From an uncultured Pseudomonadota bacterium (GTDB lineage Bacteria > Myxococcota_A > UBA9160 > PR03), in contig CAADGG010000086.1 in the NCBI GenBank assembly GCA_900696485.1, positions 1 to 64,000 of the forward strand: a DNA stretch of 64,000 bases, read 5' to 3'. Under the pieces are notes generated by a model that saw only the letters and a list, made by a program, of their open reading frames with translations, ran no database searches and had not been told where the DNA came from. Within the stretch, counting starts at the first letter, position 1. The number at the start of each line of letters is the position of its first letter. Positions 15,554 to 23,407 of this stretch are shown here, one piece after another. Both the position numbers and the translations under genes were made by a program.

Positions 15554-17125
15554 TCAGGTCTTTTTATAGGTATCCAGATCGATGCCCGAGCGGCCCGGCG
15601 CCAGAATGTTGTTGGGATCCAGTGCGCGCTTGATGGCGTGCTCCACGTCCCGCTTGATCGGGCCGTAGCTCTGCGCAACACGCTCCTGGAAGCGCGTGTT
15701 CACGCGGTATACCGCGTAACCTTCCTTCTCGAACTCATCCAGCAGCTCGTTGAAGCAGGCATCGGCACGCTTGGACTCCTCGTCATTGGTGCGGTCGAAG
15801 AGGACATCGATGACGTGGTGCATGTCGCGTGGAGCGACGATGAACTCGGCCACATAATCCAGACCGTGCTTGTGCAGGATGCCCTTGGCCAATGCCGCCT
15901 GCTTCTGGCACTCGCTTCCACGTGCTTCGCTGACCGGTGCAAACCACATGGAGCCGCCGCCCCCGCGCCAGTTGTACAGACCGAACTCCTGCAGGTTTGG
16001 CACCCCGGACATCAACTCGGCGCGGTATTTGAAAGGCTGGGTATCGCCGGCCTCTTCCTGGGTGACGATGCGCCCCTTGCCATGCTTCTCGAACACGTCG
16101 GAGACGATCTTCCAATTCACATCGACCTGCTCCTGGGTGCCGTACAGCGCCGCGTAGAGGTTCCAGGCACCCATGCCGGTATCCCCCTGTATTTTTTCCA
16201 GGACAAGATCGGGGGTGCGGCCTGGCTCGCTGGTATAGGCAGAGCGGCGCACATTGCCACTACTTGCTTCCCACAGGATGTTGGCGATGACCACGGAGTT
16301 GGGAATGGTCCCGGACATCCGCAGCGGACGTAGCAGATCGACGATCTCGACGATGTCCGCTTCGTTCTCGAAGATGACCTCGAACGGCTTGAACACCGGC
16401 GGCTTGGGCATCAGCCAGAAGCCCATCTTGGTGGTGATGCCGTAGTTGGCCTGGGTGAACATGCCATCCAGCGTCGGACCATATCCCCACTTGAAGATCT
16501 GCCAGGTATTGCTGCCCTCAACGCCACCCATGCCGGTGCGATAGACATCCCCGTTGGCCAAAACCACTTCCATGCCACACTGCATCATCAGGTGCTCGCC
16601 GTAGGGCGTGTAGCCGACGCCGCGGTCCATGGTGTTGCCCACCGGCCCGGCAATGGCCGATGGCGCGGAGAACGACAGCATCAACGGCAGGTCGTGCTCC
16701 TCGATATGGTCATACAGCTGCCCGTAGGTGACGCCGGGCTCGACCAGTGCGGTGCACATCACCGGATCGATACTGATGATTTTGTTCATCTTCTTCAGAT
16801 CGAGGATGACCTGACCCCGCGCAACCGGTGCGGCCGAGCCGTAACCGAAGTTGCGGCCGGTGGAGATGGTCCAGATCGGGATACGATGCGCATTACAGAT
16901 CTTTACCACGCCCTGAATCTGCTCGACGGTGGTCGCAGTCAGCGCGGCCGAGGGTGCATGCGCCGCATTCTCCACGGGCATCATGATCTTGTTGTAAGGC
17001 ACCAGTTGGTCGGCCTTGACCAATACGTTTTCTTCGCCCAGCAAGGCGCGGAACTTCTTGATCGCCTTGTCGAATTCCTTCCGGCTCACCCCTTTGGGCA
17101 GGATCGCGTCATTTTGTACAGACAT
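15554..17125 (-). CDS. pchF: 4-cresol dehydrogenase (hydroxylating) flavoprotein subunit, or eugenol hydroxylase equivalent
   Basis: 523 residues of the vanillyl-alcohol-oxidase/PCMH family. The enzyme dehydrogenates p-alkylphenols and adds water to the quinone methide, passing electrons to a cytochrome c. From ATG 17125 (GAAGGAA upstream) the known P. putida PchF residues fall at the same numbers: Y384 (FGLYNW), the tyrosine that binds FAD covalently, and Y95 (NFGYGSA), Y473 and R512 that hold the phenolate, with E380, E427, D434 and H436 also matching. The FAD domain has PIWTISTGRNFGYGS. Gene order pchC-pchX-pchF with a cytochrome gene supports the call. The eugenol hydroxylase ehyA/ehyB cluster has the same layout, so 4-alkylphenol, eugenol or both are possible substrates. 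Confidence 0.9.
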   Translation of the reverse strand: MSVQNDAILPKGVSRKEFDKAIKKFRALLGEENVLVKADQLVPYNKIMMPVENAAHAPSAALTATTVEQIQGVVKICNAHRIPIWTISTGRNFGYGSAAPVARGQVILDLKKMNKIISIDPVMCTALVEPGVTYGQLYDHIEEHDLPLMLSFSAPSAIAGPVGNTMDRGVGYTPYGEHLMMQCGMEVVLANGDVYRTGMGGVEGSNTWQIFKWGYGPTLDGMFTQANYGITTKMGFWLMPKPPVFKPFEVIFENEADIVEIVDLLRPLRMSGTIPNSVVIANILWEASSGNVRRSAYTSEPGRTPDLVLEKIQGDTGMGAWNLYAALYGTQEQVDVNWKIVSDVFEKHGKGRIVTQEEAGDTQPFKYRAELMSGVPNLQEFGLYNWRGGGGSMWFAPVSEARGSECQKQAALAKGILHKHGLDYVAEFIVAPRDMHHVIDVLFDRTNDEESKRADACFNELLDEFEKEGYAVYRVNTRFQERVAQSYGPIKRDVEHAIKRALDPNNILAPGRSGIDLDTYKKT

Positions 17126-17138
17126 GGATCCGATTCCT

Positions 17139-17834
17139 TCAGGCCGCGATCGAGAACGAAGCAAAACGGCCGGTGACCGGCTTGCTCGTAGCGGGCGCCA
17201 GCGGGGTGGCCAGCGCCGGGCGCGCCCCCAGCGAAGCCAGCAGATGACCGATGCTGGCAGCCCACTGTGCGGACTGATTGCCGCTGCACGCGGGCCCGGT
17301 CAGTTGACGCGGCGCCATCGAACCGTTGTGGCGCTCTTCGTTCAGACTGAAACCAGCGCCGCAGGCATGCAGATGGCGGCTGAGCTGCCGGGAGCAGCCC
17401 TCGGCAAGCTCGGTCGTGAGCAGATGGTGGCGGGTGAAGCCGGCTTCGGCGGTGTGCTGGCCAAGCCACTGCACACGTGCACCAGCGCTGCGTGCCATCG
17501 CTACGACAAGGGTTGCCGAGGCATCATCCAGCAGGCCGATGATTCGCGTCGCCTGACGGCTGCGCACCTGGCGCTCGAAATCCAGCATGAACGCCAAGTC
17601 GCGGCTCACCCGCTGCACCCGCAGCCGAGAGCCGCTGGCCTTCATGGCGCCATGCAGGAAAGCCAGCTCCACCGCACCCTCGTTGGCCAGCGCCACGACT
17701 GGATGACCACCGGTGCTGGCGTCATTCGCCGTGGCGGCTGTGCCAGCGAGTGCGCGTAACGAACCGCCCATCGCGAGGCCGGCGATACCACTCAGGGCCA
17801 TACCCTTGAGCACGAAACGTCGATTGACATTCAT
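17139..17834 (-). CDS. pchX: PchX-like exported protein between cytochrome and flavoprotein genes
   Basis: 231 residues, AGGAG 7 nt before the ATG. It begins MNVNRRFVLKGMALSGIAG, a basic then hydrophobic export signal resembling a twin-arginine type with only NRRF. The mature part (from about ALAGTAATANDAS) has no catalytic motif I recognise. It is predicted to be periplasmic. Its position between pchC and pchF, with 13 and 10 bp gaps, matches the gene of unknown function found in the same place in P. putida p-cresol clusters and in eugenol hydroxylase clusters. A role in assembly or maturation of the periplasmic flavocytochrome is a reasonable inference only. Confidence 0.75.
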   Translation of the reverse strand: MNVNRRFVLKGMALSGIAGLAMGGSLRALAGTAATANDASTGGHPVVALANEGAVELAFLHGAMKASGSRLRVQRVSRDLAFMLDFERQVRSRQATRIIGLLDDASATLVVAMARSAGARVQWLGQHTAEAGFTRHHLLTTELAEGCSRQLSRHLHACGAGFSLNEERHNGSMAPRQLTGPACSGNQSAQWAASIGHLLASLGARPALATPLAPATSKPVTGRFASFSIAA

Positions 17835-17844
17835 GGCGGGCTCC

Positions 17845-18147
17845 TCATGGCAGAGCTTTAGGGGCTGGCAGGGTCGACAGGTATTCGGTCACCTGAGCAA
17901 TGGATTCATCGTCGATAAAGGAAGCCGGGAAGGCCGGCATGGCGTTGAAGCCGTTGCGTACGATGAATTTGACATAGTCTTCGGGCAGACCGCGTCCTGC
18001 GATCGCCGTACCCACACCGACTTCGGGGGCGTGGCACTGGCCGCAGACGTTGTCATACAGATTCTTGCCGCTGCCCCATCGGCCGCCATCCTGCGCCTGG
18101 GCCGATGCGGTCAGCAAAGCAAAGGCCAAGACGTTCGCCACCAGCAT
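17845..18147 (-). CDS. pchC: Cytochrome c subunit of 4-cresol dehydrogenase
   Basis: 100 residues from ATG 18147, with a signal peptide (MLVANVLAFALLTASAQA) and a mature c-type cytochrome. The heme site is CGQCH (35-39) and the likely axial methionine is M70 in FNAMPAFP; YLSTLPAP closes the domain. It takes electrons from PchF in the periplasm. The start is uncertain: the ribosome site is weak, and the frame continues upstream into sequence that looks unrelated (18160 onward). An mRNA made from the original upstream promoter may therefore have been lost by rearrangement. The aldehyde dehydrogenase pchA that usually precedes pchC is absent here. Confidence 0.85.
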   Translation of the reverse strand: MLVANVLAFALLTASAQAQDGGRWGSGKNLYDNVCGQCHAPEVGVGTAIAGRGLPEDYVKFIVRNGFNAMPAFPASFIDDESIAQVTEYLSTLPAPKALP

Positions 18148-18512
18148 CCATCTCGCAGCCTTACGGCTCGAGGAGTTGGGGATTCCTGATGCGCCATGGG
18201 GACTCCACAGAGCGCTCGGCGCGCCGTTCCGTCCAGAATCCAGTTCCGGTATCGAGGGTGAGTCCGTGCCGATGACGAGCGCTTCGAACTGCTCCTCGAA
18301 CGCCAGGGCGACGGGCACGGCCGTCGCGAGCAGCGGCGCGCTGGGGCTCGTCAGCGTCCCCGGCTCGTCGCTCGCGCTCAGGCCCCAGTCCTGCCACCCG
18401 TTGCGCAGCGCCGAACGAGTCGCAATGTCTCCTGATCCCGGACAAGTTGCGTCCCGACGCGCGGCCCGGCCTCGTCGAGGGCGCCTGTTCTTGCCGGCAC
18501 ACTTGTGAGAGA
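18148..18512. other. Junction region with a possible DUF2064 remnant
   Basis: No complete gene. On the minus strand at about 18234-18336 a stretch reads VALAFEEQFEALVIGTDSPS then IPELDSG, resembling the conserved GTDSPSLP block of TIGR04282/DUF2064 glycosyltransferase-like proteins. The rest of such a gene is missing. The abrupt change directly upstream of pchC suggests a recombination junction. Confidence 0.35.
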
Positions 18513-19946
18513 CTAGTTGGCGCAAGGTGTGAGAGCCGATCGTCTTTCCGTGCCGCCCTCGCCTCGCAGGCGCTCTGCGCGACGGTAGAGCGTGCGGCGA
18601 TTCATTCCGAGCATCTTTGCCGCCTCGGACTTGCGTCCGTGCACCGCCTCGATCACGGCGTCGATGTAGGACTCCGTCAGCTCGTCGGCCGATAGCCGCT
18701 GCTCCAGAGCCGTGCGCAGCAGCATCTCGTGAAGCGTACCGTCGTTCTGCCGCGGAACTTCGCTCGAGACCAGGACGTCGCTCGAGTGGATTTCATGGGA
18801 GTCTGCCAGCGCCAAGGCGCGCTCGATGCAGTTCTCGAGTTCGCGCGCGTTGCCGGCCCACGGTGCCTGCATGAGCTTGCGGGAAGCCTGCTCCGTGAAG
18901 CGGTAGCGCTCGTCATCGGAGTGCTTGCGCAGGAAGGCTTCGGCCAGGACGGGGATGTCGTCCGGCCGTTCGCGAAGCGGAGGAATGCGGATCGGCAGGA
19001 CGTTCAGGCGATAGTAGAGGTCCTTGCGGAAGCGTCCGTCCTGGATGGCGTCTTCGAGCTTCTGGTTCGTAACCGCGATGATGCGGACATCGAGCTTGAC
19101 GGACTGGTTGCCGCCGACCGGCCGCACTTCACGGTCTTGGAGGACCCGCAGGAGCTTGCCTTGCAAGCTCACCGGCATGTCGCCGATCTCGTCGAGAAAG
19201 AGGGTGCCTCCGTGGGCCGTCTCGAAGAGGCCCTTCTTGGCGGCGTGGGCGCTCGTGAACGCGCCCTTCACGTGACCGAAGAGCTCGCTCTCGAGCAATC
19301 CCTCGGGCATCGCCGTGCAATTGATCGGAACAAAAGGCTTCTTGGCGCGTGCGCCGGTGAAGTGGATCGTGCGCGCCACGACCTCCTTGCCCGTGCCGCT
19401 TTCGCCGGTGATGAGGACGTTGCTGCGGCTGGAGGAGATCTTTCGGATCAGTGCGTAGATTTCGTTCATCGCGGCGCTCTTGCCGACGAGTTCCCTGAAA
19501 GAGCCCGTGCGATCGACGGCGCGCCGGAGTCGGCGATTCCCATCCTCGAGTTCGCGACGTTCGAAGGCGCGTTCCAGCGCGATCAGCAGCGCATCCGCCT
19601 CGAAGGGCCTGGTCACGTAGTCGAGTGTGCCCGTTCGCATCGCCTCCGCGGCGGTCTGGACACTCTCGAATGCGGCCATCAACACCACGGGCGTAGCGGG
19701 CCGAAGCTGGCGGAGGGCTGCCAGGAGTTCGAGACCGTCCTTCCCAGGCATCTGGAGGTCGGTCAGCCCCACATCGAAGTCGCGATCTTCCATCGTTGCC
19801 AGGGCTGCGTCTGCGGAATCCGGTCGTCCTCCGAAAGATCGGGGCGTCACCTGCCGCGCGTCCGGATGGGCGATCGACGCGGGTGAGACGGACGAACGGG
19901 TGGAGAGGCGAATGGGATCACCGACAATTGGGAGCGGCAACGACAT
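18513..19946 (-). CDS. Sigma-54-dependent NtrC-type activator with degenerate receiver domain
   Basis: 477 residues. Receiver-like N-terminus (about 40-125), AAA+ sigma-54 interaction domain (about 150-385) and C-terminal Fis-type helix-turn-helix (EAAKMLGMNRRTLYRRAERL). The AAA+ part is intact: Walker A GESGTGKE (181-188), Walker B TLFLDEIGD, arginine-rich sensor region, and GAFTSA (229-234) in place of the usual GAFTGA. The receiver keeps the phospho-accepting aspartate position (D63, LTDLQMPG) but lacks the paired acidic residues at its start. It has A91 where Thr/Ser is expected and R113 where Lys is expected. Its first 40 residues are not a receiver sequence. It is therefore probably not switched by ordinary phosphorylation. 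It lies divergent from fadE, which has a -24/-12 promoter, so fadE is a likely target. Confidence 0.88.
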   Translation of the reverse strand: MSLPLPIVGDPIRLSTRSSVSPASIAHPDARQVTPRSFGGRPDSADAALATMEDRDFDVGLTDLQMPGKDGLELLAALRQLRPATPVVLMAAFESVQTAAEAMRTGTLDYVTRPFEADALLIALERAFERRELEDGNRRLRRAVDRTGSFRELVGKSAAMNEIYALIRKISSSRSNVLITGESGTGKEVVARTIHFTGARAKKPFVPINCTAMPEGLLESELFGHVKGAFTSAHAAKKGLFETAHGGTLFLDEIGDMPVSLQGKLLRVLQDREVRPVGGNQSVKLDVRIIAVTNQKLEDAIQDGRFRKDLYYRLNVLPIRIPPLRERPDDIPVLAEAFLRKHSDDERYRFTEQASRKLMQAPWAGNARELENCIERALALADSHEIHSSDVLVSSEVPRQNDGTLHEMLLRTALEQRLSADELTESYIDAVIEAVHGRKSEAAKMLGMNRRTLYRRAERLRGEGGTERRSALTPCAN

Positions 19947-20280
19947 GACTCCAGGCCTGCTATCGCTCCCGAGAGTGGATCGGACGACCTGACGTAAAGC
20001 CAGATCATCAGTGGAGCGCCGCTGATTGCTCTCGCTGAGACATCGTGTCCTGTTCCGGCGAGCGCAACCATCCTCGGATCGGGGTATTTCAGTGACCGAG
20101 AAGGTGGGGGTTCGTCCTCCGCGCAGAAGGGGCCAGAGCGAGATCGAGGGCGTCGACGGACCGTTGGCGGCCGTTGTCGTGAGCGTCTCGGAGATCTCGG
20201 GACGCGGGCTGTCGGCTTCGCCAAGCGGGAGCGCTCGAACCCTCGTGACTCAGCCGCCTCTCTTCCGCGGATGGCGCCGG
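19947..20280. other. Gene-free divergent region left of the fadE promoter
   Basis: About 330 bp between the sigma-54 activator and the repeated fadE promoter region. No gene or clear repeat is visible. Activator binding sites could lie here or inside the adjoining repeat. Confidence 0.4.
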
Positions 20281-20363
20281 GGCGAATGCGGGGCTCGCGA
20301 CCCCCGAGGTGGGGTTGTGTGCCTCAGGTCATGGCGGCGACGAGAGCAGCCGGTCTCGCCACC

Positions 20364-20378
20364 CGGCATTGTTCTTGC
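20364..20378 (+). promoter_or_regulatory. Sigma-54 (-24/-12) promoter for fadE
   Basis: CGGCATTGTTCTTGC matches the consensus TGGCACG-N4-TTGC with the invariant GG and GC exactly 10 nt apart. It lies about 120 bp upstream of the fadE start and next to a gene for a sigma-54-dependent activator. An identical 15-mer occurs at 23127-23141. Confidence 0.75.
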
Positions 20379-20398
20379 TTTTCATTGTTCTTGCTTTT
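20367..20398 (+). repeat. 16-bp tandem duplication across the -12 element
   Basis: CATTGTTCTTGCTTTT occurs twice in a row (20367-20382, 20383-20398). The second copy repeats the -12 TTGC but lacks the -24 GG, so only the first is expected to be a working sigma-54 promoter. The copy upstream of 23180 has no such duplication. Confidence 0.85.
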
Positions 20399-20500
20399 CA
20401 TTCTGTCCAGGACGCCCAGTCCGAGGAGTCGTCAGCAGTCCGGTGCCATCTCGAGCGCCGCCGCTCCCGTCAGGGATGTCCCCAGTGGAGGGAACGAGAG

Positions 20501-22921
20501 ATGACAGTCGTTGGGATCGTGGCGACTCTCGCGCTCTTTCTCGGGCTGCTCTTCGAGCGCCGCGCGTACTGGGCCTGGGTCGCGAGCGGCGGCCTACTCC
20601 TTGTGGGGTGGGCGTTCGCCGGGTCCGCCTCGTGGGCTGTCCTGTCCGGCGTGGGCGCGGTATTCGCCGTGCTCGCCCTCCTCTTCGGCAGGCGGGAATG
20701 GCGGTCCCGCTGGGTCACGCCAGTCGTGATGACGCAGGTCGGCCGGCTCTTGCCGCGACTGGGCGAGACCGAGCGGATCGCTCTCGAGGCCGGAACGGTC
20801 TGGTGGGACAAGGAGCTCTTCTCGGGGGCTCCGGACTGGCGGGTGCTCTTCGACTTCGAGCCGCAGCCGCTGAGTGAGCGTGAACTCGCGTTCCTCGAGG
20901 GTCCCGTCGAGGGGCTGTGCCGATCGCTCAACGAGTGGGACGTCGCGCAGTCCGGTGACCTGCCGAACGAGACGTGGGAGTTCCTCAAGCAGGAGCGGTT
21001 TCTGGGCATGATCATCCCGGAGGAGTACGGAGGCCTCGGGTTCTCCGCGCACGCGCATTCCGCGGTGGTGCAGAAGCTCTCGAGCCGCAGCATTACCGCC
21101 GCGGTCACGGTGATGGTTCCGAACTCCTTGGGGCCAGCAGAGCTGCTGCTCCACTATGGCACCGACGCCCAGCGCGACCACTATCTCCCTCGCCTCGCAC
21201 GCGGCGAGGAGATCCCTTGCTTCGCGCTCACGGGCCCGGAGGCCGGAAGCGACGCGGCCGCCACCCAGTGCGAGGGCATCGTCTGCCGGGCAGAGTACGG
21301 GGGCGAAGAGGTCCTCGGGATGCGACTCAACTGGCGCAAGCGTTACATCACGCTGGCGTCCGTCGCGACCCTGATCGGTCTCGCCTTCCGGCTGCGCGAC
21401 CCGGACCGGCTGCTCGGCGACGAGACGGATCGCGGGATCACCTGCGCTCTGATTCCCGCTCATCTCCCGGGCATCGAGATCGGCGCGCGTCACGACCCCA
21501 TGGGCATTCCCTTTCACAATGGACCGATCGTCGGTCACGACGTGTTCGTCCCGCTCGACTTCATCATCGGCGGGCTGGAGGGTGCTGGCCAGGGCTGGCG
21601 CATGTTGATGGAGAGCCTGGCGGCGGGTCGCTCGATCTCGCTGCCTTCGCTCTCCGTGGGCGGAGCCAAGCTCGCGACCCGCGTCGTCAGTGCCTATGCC
21701 ATGGTCCGCGAGCAGTTCGATACACCGATCGGGCGCTTCGAGGGGGTCGAGGAGCCCCTGGCGCGGATCGCCGGCCTCACCTACCTGATGGACGCCACCC
21801 GCTCTCTCACGGCCGCCAGCGTCGACGCCGGGGAGAAACCATCGGTCCTCTCCGCCATCGCGAAGGCGTACCTCACGGAATCGCTGCGCACCGTGACGAA
21901 CGACGCCATGGACATCCGGGCTGGCGCCGCGATCCAGCGCGGTCCGCGCAACCTGCTGGGTCGCGTCTACGATGCCGTGCCCGTCGGGATCACCGTCGAG
22001 GGGGCCAACATCCTGACCCGCTCGATGATCATCTACGGCCAGGGAGCGATTCGCTGTCACCCTTTCGCGCTGGAAGAGATCCATGCCTTCGAGAAGCGAG
22101 ACCGGGACGCCTTCGACCGGGCGTTTTTCGGACACGTGAACCACGTCTTCAGCACGGCCGCTCGCGCGTTCCTGCTCGGCGTGTCGGGTGGGCGTTTCGA
22201 GCGCGCCGCTCCCAAGGGCCCTGTGCGGCGCCCTGTACAGCGCCTCTCGCGGCTCAGCGCCGCGTTCGCTCTCGTGTCCGACGCAGCCATGGCCAGCCTC
22301 GGCGGCCAGCTCAAGCGCCGCGAGATGATCACCGGTCGCCTCGCCGATGCACTTGCCTGGATGTATCTGGCGTCCGCGACGCTGAAGCGTTTCCACGATG
22401 CCGGCCATCCGTCGGGCGATGAGCCCTTCGTCGCGTGGGCATGCAACCACGCGCTGGCCGAGGTCGAGTCCGCGCTCGACGGGGTGCTGCGCAACCTACC
22501 CGCCCGACCGCTTGCCTGGATGCTCCGCCCGCTCGTCCTTCCGCTGGGACGACGTGAACGGGGACCCGACGATGCCGGCGTCAGCGCCGTTGCGACGGCA
22601 GTCCTGGATGATGCGGAAACGCGCGAGCGTCTGACGGCGGGCATCTTCGTTCCTTCTGAGGATGAGGTTGGGCTGGGTCGTCTCGAGGCCGCGCTCCGAA
22701 AGGCCAGCGAGGCGCTGCGGATCGAGGCCAAGCTTCGCGCCGCGGTGCGCGAGGGCGTCATCGACCGGGCACCCGGCGACGCGATGGCGAGTGCCGGTCT
22801 CGCGGCCGGCGTGATCTCGGAAAGCGAGCTGGCGGCACTGAACGCTGCCGACGCGGCGCGCGACGAGGTGATCCAGGTGGATGCGTTCGATGCCGTCGAG
22901 TATCAGAAGCTCCGTCGCTGA
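20501..22921 (+). CDS. fadE: Membrane-anchored acyl-CoA dehydrogenase (FadE/YafH type)
   Basis: 806 residues from ATG 20501 (GGAGGGA 7 nt upstream), close to the 814 of E. coli FadE. Two N-terminal transmembrane segments (about 2-20 and 24-62) are followed by an acyl-CoA dehydrogenase core: FLKQERFLGMIIPEEYGGLG, CFALTGPEAGSDAAA, then VEGANILTRSMIIYGQGAIR. A C-terminal extension of about 250 residues (DUF1974) is typical of FadE. It catalyses the first, FAD-dependent step of fatty acid beta-oxidation at the inner membrane. A -24/-12 promoter upstream and a divergent sigma-54 activator suggest unusual control, since FadE is normally regulated by FadR-type repressors. No electron-transfer flavoprotein genes are nearby. 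Confidence 0.92.
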   Translation: MTVVGIVATLALFLGLLFERRAYWAWVASGGLLLVGWAFAGSASWAVLSGVGAVFAVLALLFGRREWRSRWVTPVVMTQVGRLLPRLGETERIALEAGTVWWDKELFSGAPDWRVLFDFEPQPLSERELAFLEGPVEGLCRSLNEWDVAQSGDLPNETWEFLKQERFLGMIIPEEYGGLGFSAHAHSAVVQKLSSRSITAAVTVMVPNSLGPAELLLHYGTDAQRDHYLPRLARGEEIPCFALTGPEAGSDAAATQCEGIVCRAEYGGEEVLGMRLNWRKRYITLASVATLIGLAFRLRDPDRLLGDETDRGITCALIPAHLPGIEIGARHDPMGIPFHNGPIVGHDVFVPLDFIIGGLEGAGQGWRMLMESLAAGRSISLPSLSVGGAKLATRVVSAYAMVREQFDTPIGRFEGVEEPLARIAGLTYLMDATRSLTAASVDAGEKPSVLSAIAKAYLTESLRTVTNDAMDIRAGAAIQRGPRNLLGRVYDAVPVGITVEGANILTRSMIIYGQGAIRCHPFALEEIHAFEKRDRDAFDRAFFGHVNHVFSTAARAFLLGVSGGRFERAAPKGPVRRPVQRLSRLSAAFALVSDAAMASLGGQLKRREMITGRLADALAWMYLASATLKRFHDAGHPSGDEPFVAWACNHALAEVESALDGVLRNLPARPLAWMLRPLVLPLGRRERGPDDAGVSAVATAVLDDAETRERLTAGIFVPSEDEVGLGRLEAALRKASEALRIEAKLRAAVREGVIDRAPGDAMASAGLAAGVISESELAALNAADAARDEVIQVDAFDAVEYQKLRR

Positions 22922-23059
22922 AGGGGAGCGTCGCGACCTCGAGCGTCTCGAAGTTCCCCTCCGTGGAGAAGGCGGCGGCCTTCGTGCGCTCGCGCGACAG
23001 CTGCACTTCGAGCGATCCGTCGACACCGATCTCAGGTTGGTGCGGACCGAAGGTGAGCC

Positions 23060-23175
23060 ATGAGGCCCCAGATTGGGGTTGAGCGCCTCACGTCGGCGGA
23101 GGCGAGCGCAGGGTCGTCACGTCACCCGGCATTGTTCTTGCTGTTCACCAGGACACCCAGGTCCGAGGAGGAGAG
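23060..23175 (+). repeat. Imperfect direct repeat carrying a promoter, copy 2
   Basis: Second copy of the fadE promoter region. It holds the inverted repeat CCCCA-GAT-TGGGG (about 23066-23078) and CGCCTC...GAGGCG, then the same 15-mer promoter and the CCAGGACACCCAGGTCCGAG block. It ends at the start of the truncated dehydrogenase gene. 22922-23059 upstream holds no recognised gene. Confidence 0.7.
23127..23141 (+). promoter_or_regulatory. Sigma-54 (-24/-12) promoter for the truncated dehydrogenase
   Basis: CGGCATTGTTCTTGC, identical to the fadE promoter core, 39 bp before the ATG at 23180. GG and GC are 10 nt apart as required for sigma-54. Confidence 0.7.
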
Positions 23176-23179
23176 CATC

Positions 23180-23308
23180 ATGGGAGATCCGATGCAGGCC
23201 TTCGCCATGCGGAAGCTCGGCGAGGTCGAATTCGTCGACGAGCCAGACCCGGAGCCTGGTCCGCTGGTCGGCAATCAGACCGCTCGGTCGTCGGCGGTCG
23301 TCGCCTGA
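23180..23308 (+). pseudogene. 5' fragment of a zinc alcohol dehydrogenase gene
   Basis: 42 codons with a good GAGGAGGAGAG ribosome site. The translation MQAFAMRKLGEVEFVDEPDP then EPGPL matches the start of isopropanol-dehydrogenase-like proteins (MKAFAM-x-G-x-VGWIEKP-PEPGP). After EPGPLVGNQ the similarity ends and a stop follows; the catalytic zinc region and Rossmann domain are absent. Promoter and ribosome site are intact, so a 42-residue peptide could still be made. The catalase begins 100 bp later. Confidence 0.7.
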
Positions 23309-23407
23309 GGACGCGTCCAATCAGACCCGCAGACCCGCGGCACACCCTCGTACACCCCTCTGCGGGACACGATCTGTTCCCGCTTATCAACTCCAGGAGT
23401 CACAGCA

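Larger units (their letters stand above)
20281..20430 (+). repeat. Imperfect direct repeat carrying a promoter, copy 1 (before fadE)
   Basis: This stretch aligns with 23060-23175, with shared blocks GGGGTTG, GCCTCA-GTC, GGCGG, CGAG, GCAG, CACCCGGCATTGTTCTTGC and CCAGGAC-CCCAG-TCCGAGGAG. It includes an inverted repeat ACCCC-n6-GGGGT (about 20291-20306) about 60 bp upstream of the -24 box, a sensible place for an enhancer-type activator site. The two copies bracket the fadE gene. Confidence 0.7.

Noticed and set aside
20383-20398. Second -24/-12 promoter in the tandem copy before fadE
   Set aside because: The -24 GG is absent in the second copy, so it lacks the invariant element.
22922-23059. 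Minus-strand peptide RERTKAAAFSTEGNFETLE
   Set aside because: Reads protein-like but is too short and has no recognisable family.
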